A stretch of 6,976 nt of DNA from Thermoflexibacter sp. (lineage in GTDB: Bacteria; Bacteroidota; Bacteroidia; Cytophagales; Thermoflexibacteraceae): assembly GCA_025455345.1 (NCBI GenBank), contig JALOMS010000280.1, positions 1 to 6,976 of the forward strand. Direction: 5' to 3'. Both the position numbers and the translations under genes were made by a program. Below the pieces are notes generated by a model, which made no database searches, was not told the origin of the DNA, and worked only from the letters and a program-made list of their open reading frames with translations. Below are positions 6,214 through 6,976 of the stretch, one piece after another. Within the stretch, counting starts at the first letter, position 1. Every line of letters starts with the position of its first letter.

Positions 6214-6384
6214 ATGGCACTTAAAAATTTTAAACCCAATAATAAGTCAAAAAAGAACGGGAAGTTCAAAGGACAAGAAGATGAGGGATTTCCAAAAATG
6301 AAAACCCCAAGCAAAGGATTAAAAGGAAAATTCGACAAAAATAAATGGCAGGATTATGTTTCAGAAGAAGATGATGAAGAATAG
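6214..6384 (+). CDS. Small basic protein with an acidic tail, unknown function
   Basis: The frame from ATG 6214 to TAG 6382-6384 encodes 56 residues. It starts MALKNFKPNNKSKKNGKFKG; about a third of the first 45 residues are Lys, with a short acidic patch QEDE at 21-24. It then has KMKTPSKGLKGKFDKNKW (29-46) and ends in EEDDEE (51-56). There are no membrane segments, no signal peptide and no cysteine. The low-complexity, Lys/Gly/Asn-rich body suggests a disordered protein that could bind nucleic acid or ribosomes, with the acidic tail folding back on it; this is inference from composition only. Support for a real gene is the single clean frame between spacer regions and a strong terminator 18 bases after the stop. 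I do not recognise the family. Confidence 0.72.
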   Translation: MALKNFKPNNKSKKNGKFKGQEDEGFPKMKTPSKGLKGKFDKNKWQDYVSEEDDEE

Positions 6385-6401
6385 TAACCTGCAAAATAAT
6401 T

Positions 6402-6434
6402 AAAAGAAGCTGTCTTTGGGACAGCTTCTTTTTT
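6402..6434 (+). terminator. Strong rho-independent terminator
   Basis: A perfect stem pairs AAAAGAAGCTGTC (6402-6414) with GACAGCTTCTTTT (6420-6432) around a TTTGG loop and runs into a T-tract of six (6429-6434). It ends the transcript of the 56-residue gene. The A-run at its left side gives only four T on the minus strand, so it acts mainly on the plus strand. Confidence 0.92.
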
Positions 6435-6563
6435 ACTTTCGCTTATTTACAAACCCTTGTAAAAAATAATAGCCCCCAATAGTTAGGGAGATATACCCTT
6501 TTCATACGAGTAGAAGACCGATTGATATAGATTTTGTAATTATCCAAGAATTATTATATTCAT

Positions 6564-6591
6564 TTGTTCTTGTAATCACTTTATAACTTTA
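6564..6591 (+). promoter_or_regulatory. Probable promoter of the response regulator gene
   Basis: TTG (6564-6566) is followed after 17 bases by TAACTTTA (6584-6591), one base off TAnnTTTG. Transcription would start near 6597, leaving a very short leader before the ATG at 6605. Confidence 0.4.
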
Positions 6592-6604
6592 ATTTTTGAA
6601 CAAG

Positions 6605-6976
6605 ATGGAAACCCAAAATACAACAGTTTTGGTAATAGATGATAGCGTAATGGATAGTTTTATCATAAAGAAACTCTTACTTTTAAAACATCCAAATATT
6701 ACCACGCTTACTTTTGAGAATGTTGCTCGTGCAATTGATTTTGTGAAATATATAGATTTCAAATCAATGATTGACACACAAAGATTTGTTATACTTTTGG
6801 ATTTGCATATACCTCCAGAATGGACATGGAACTTTTTAGAGTTTTTTGAGCAATTGCCTTTAGACCAACAAAGTATGTACGATATTTATCTAACCTCTTC
6901 TTCTTTGGATACTGACTTGGTCAAAAAAATAATGAAAAGATACAATATTATCAAAAACTTTATTCTCAAGCCTTTC
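6605..6976 (+). CDS. CheY-like response regulator (receiver domain), cut by the window edge
   Basis: The visible 124 residues form almost a whole receiver domain, which takes a phosphate from a histidine kinase in the cytoplasm. The acidic pair is Asp12-Asp13 (VLVIDDS). The phospho-acceptor is Asp66 (VILLDLHIPP), the switch Thr is Thr97 (YLTSSS), and the conserved Lys-Pro is 122-123 (ILKPF). All key residues are present, so the domain should be active. After Asp66 the usual M-P-x-M-x-G turn is replaced by HIPPEWTWNFLEFF, a less common form without the Gly. No output domain is seen; the gene may end soon after the edge, as in the stand-alone receiver proteins common in Bacteroidota, or continue. 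No histidine kinase gene is in the window. The ATG is the first in frame and is preceded by a plausible promoter. Confidence 0.9.
   Translation, partial: METQNTTVLVIDDSVMDSFIIKKLLLLKHPNITTLTFENVARAIDFVKYIDFKSMIDTQRFVILLDLHIPPEWTWNFLEFFEQLPLDQQSMYDIYLTSSSLDTDLVKKIMKRYNIIKNFILKPF

Noticed and set aside
6589..6777. Minus-strand 62-residue ORF opposite the response regulator
   Set aside because: It is antisense to a receiver domain with all catalytic residues intact; a shadow frame.
1..6976. CRISPR array, tRNA, rRNA, or complete insertion sequence
   Set aside because: No regularly spaced repeats, no cloverleaf-like segments, and no transposase or paired terminal repeats with target duplications were seen.

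Overview
The window looks like AT-rich chromosomal DNA from a member of the Bacteroidota, most likely Cytophagales-like. The lineage call rests on several Bacteroidota-type promoters (TTG, about 19 bases, TAnnTTTG), start codons without clear Shine-Dalgarno sites, and the character of the proteins (aspartyl-tRNA synthetase, a YbbP/FtsX-type permease, a stand-alone receiver protein). The genus cannot be fixed from sequence alone.

Left part, minus strand. Positions 1-462 hold the 5' end of a gene running off the left edge. Its 154 visible residues look like the N-terminal PD-(D/E)xK nuclease region of a type IIG (Eco57I-like) restriction-modification enzyme. A short palindromic repeat appears to have become part of its reading frame, and its upstream region carries a perfect tandem 19-bp duplication. 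A rho-independent terminator at 703-736 ends the next minus-strand gene, aspS (798-2540), a full-length bacterial aspartyl-tRNA synthetase with a near-consensus promoter at 2582-2611. That promoter overlaps a dyad matching the FNR/CRP-type pattern TTGAT-N4-ATCAA.

Middle, minus strand. Positions 2630-5203 encode an 857-residue permease with two FtsX domains and ten predicted membrane helices (YbbP-like). Its ATPase partner is not in the window. The permease is divergent from a 130-residue lipoprotein (5312-5704, plus strand), and a short dyad lies between the two genes.

Right part. The 509 bases at 5705-6213 are mostly AT-rich spacer. They contain a near-consensus plus-strand promoter with no following plus-strand ORF, a doubtful 76-residue minus-strand ORF with two hydrophobic stretches, and several inverted repeats. 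Next come a small 56-residue gene (6214-6384) with a basic body and an acidic tail, closed by a strong terminator, and the start of a CheY-like response regulator (6605 to the right edge).

The genes do not form one pathway. aspS and the regulator look like ordinary core functions, while the permease/lipoprotein pair may act together at the cell envelope. No complete new multi-gene system is visible. The most unusual points are the repeat-derived peptide inside the nuclease domain, the duplicated promoter region of that gene, the orphan promoter, and the small basic/acidic protein behind a structured AT-rich leader.
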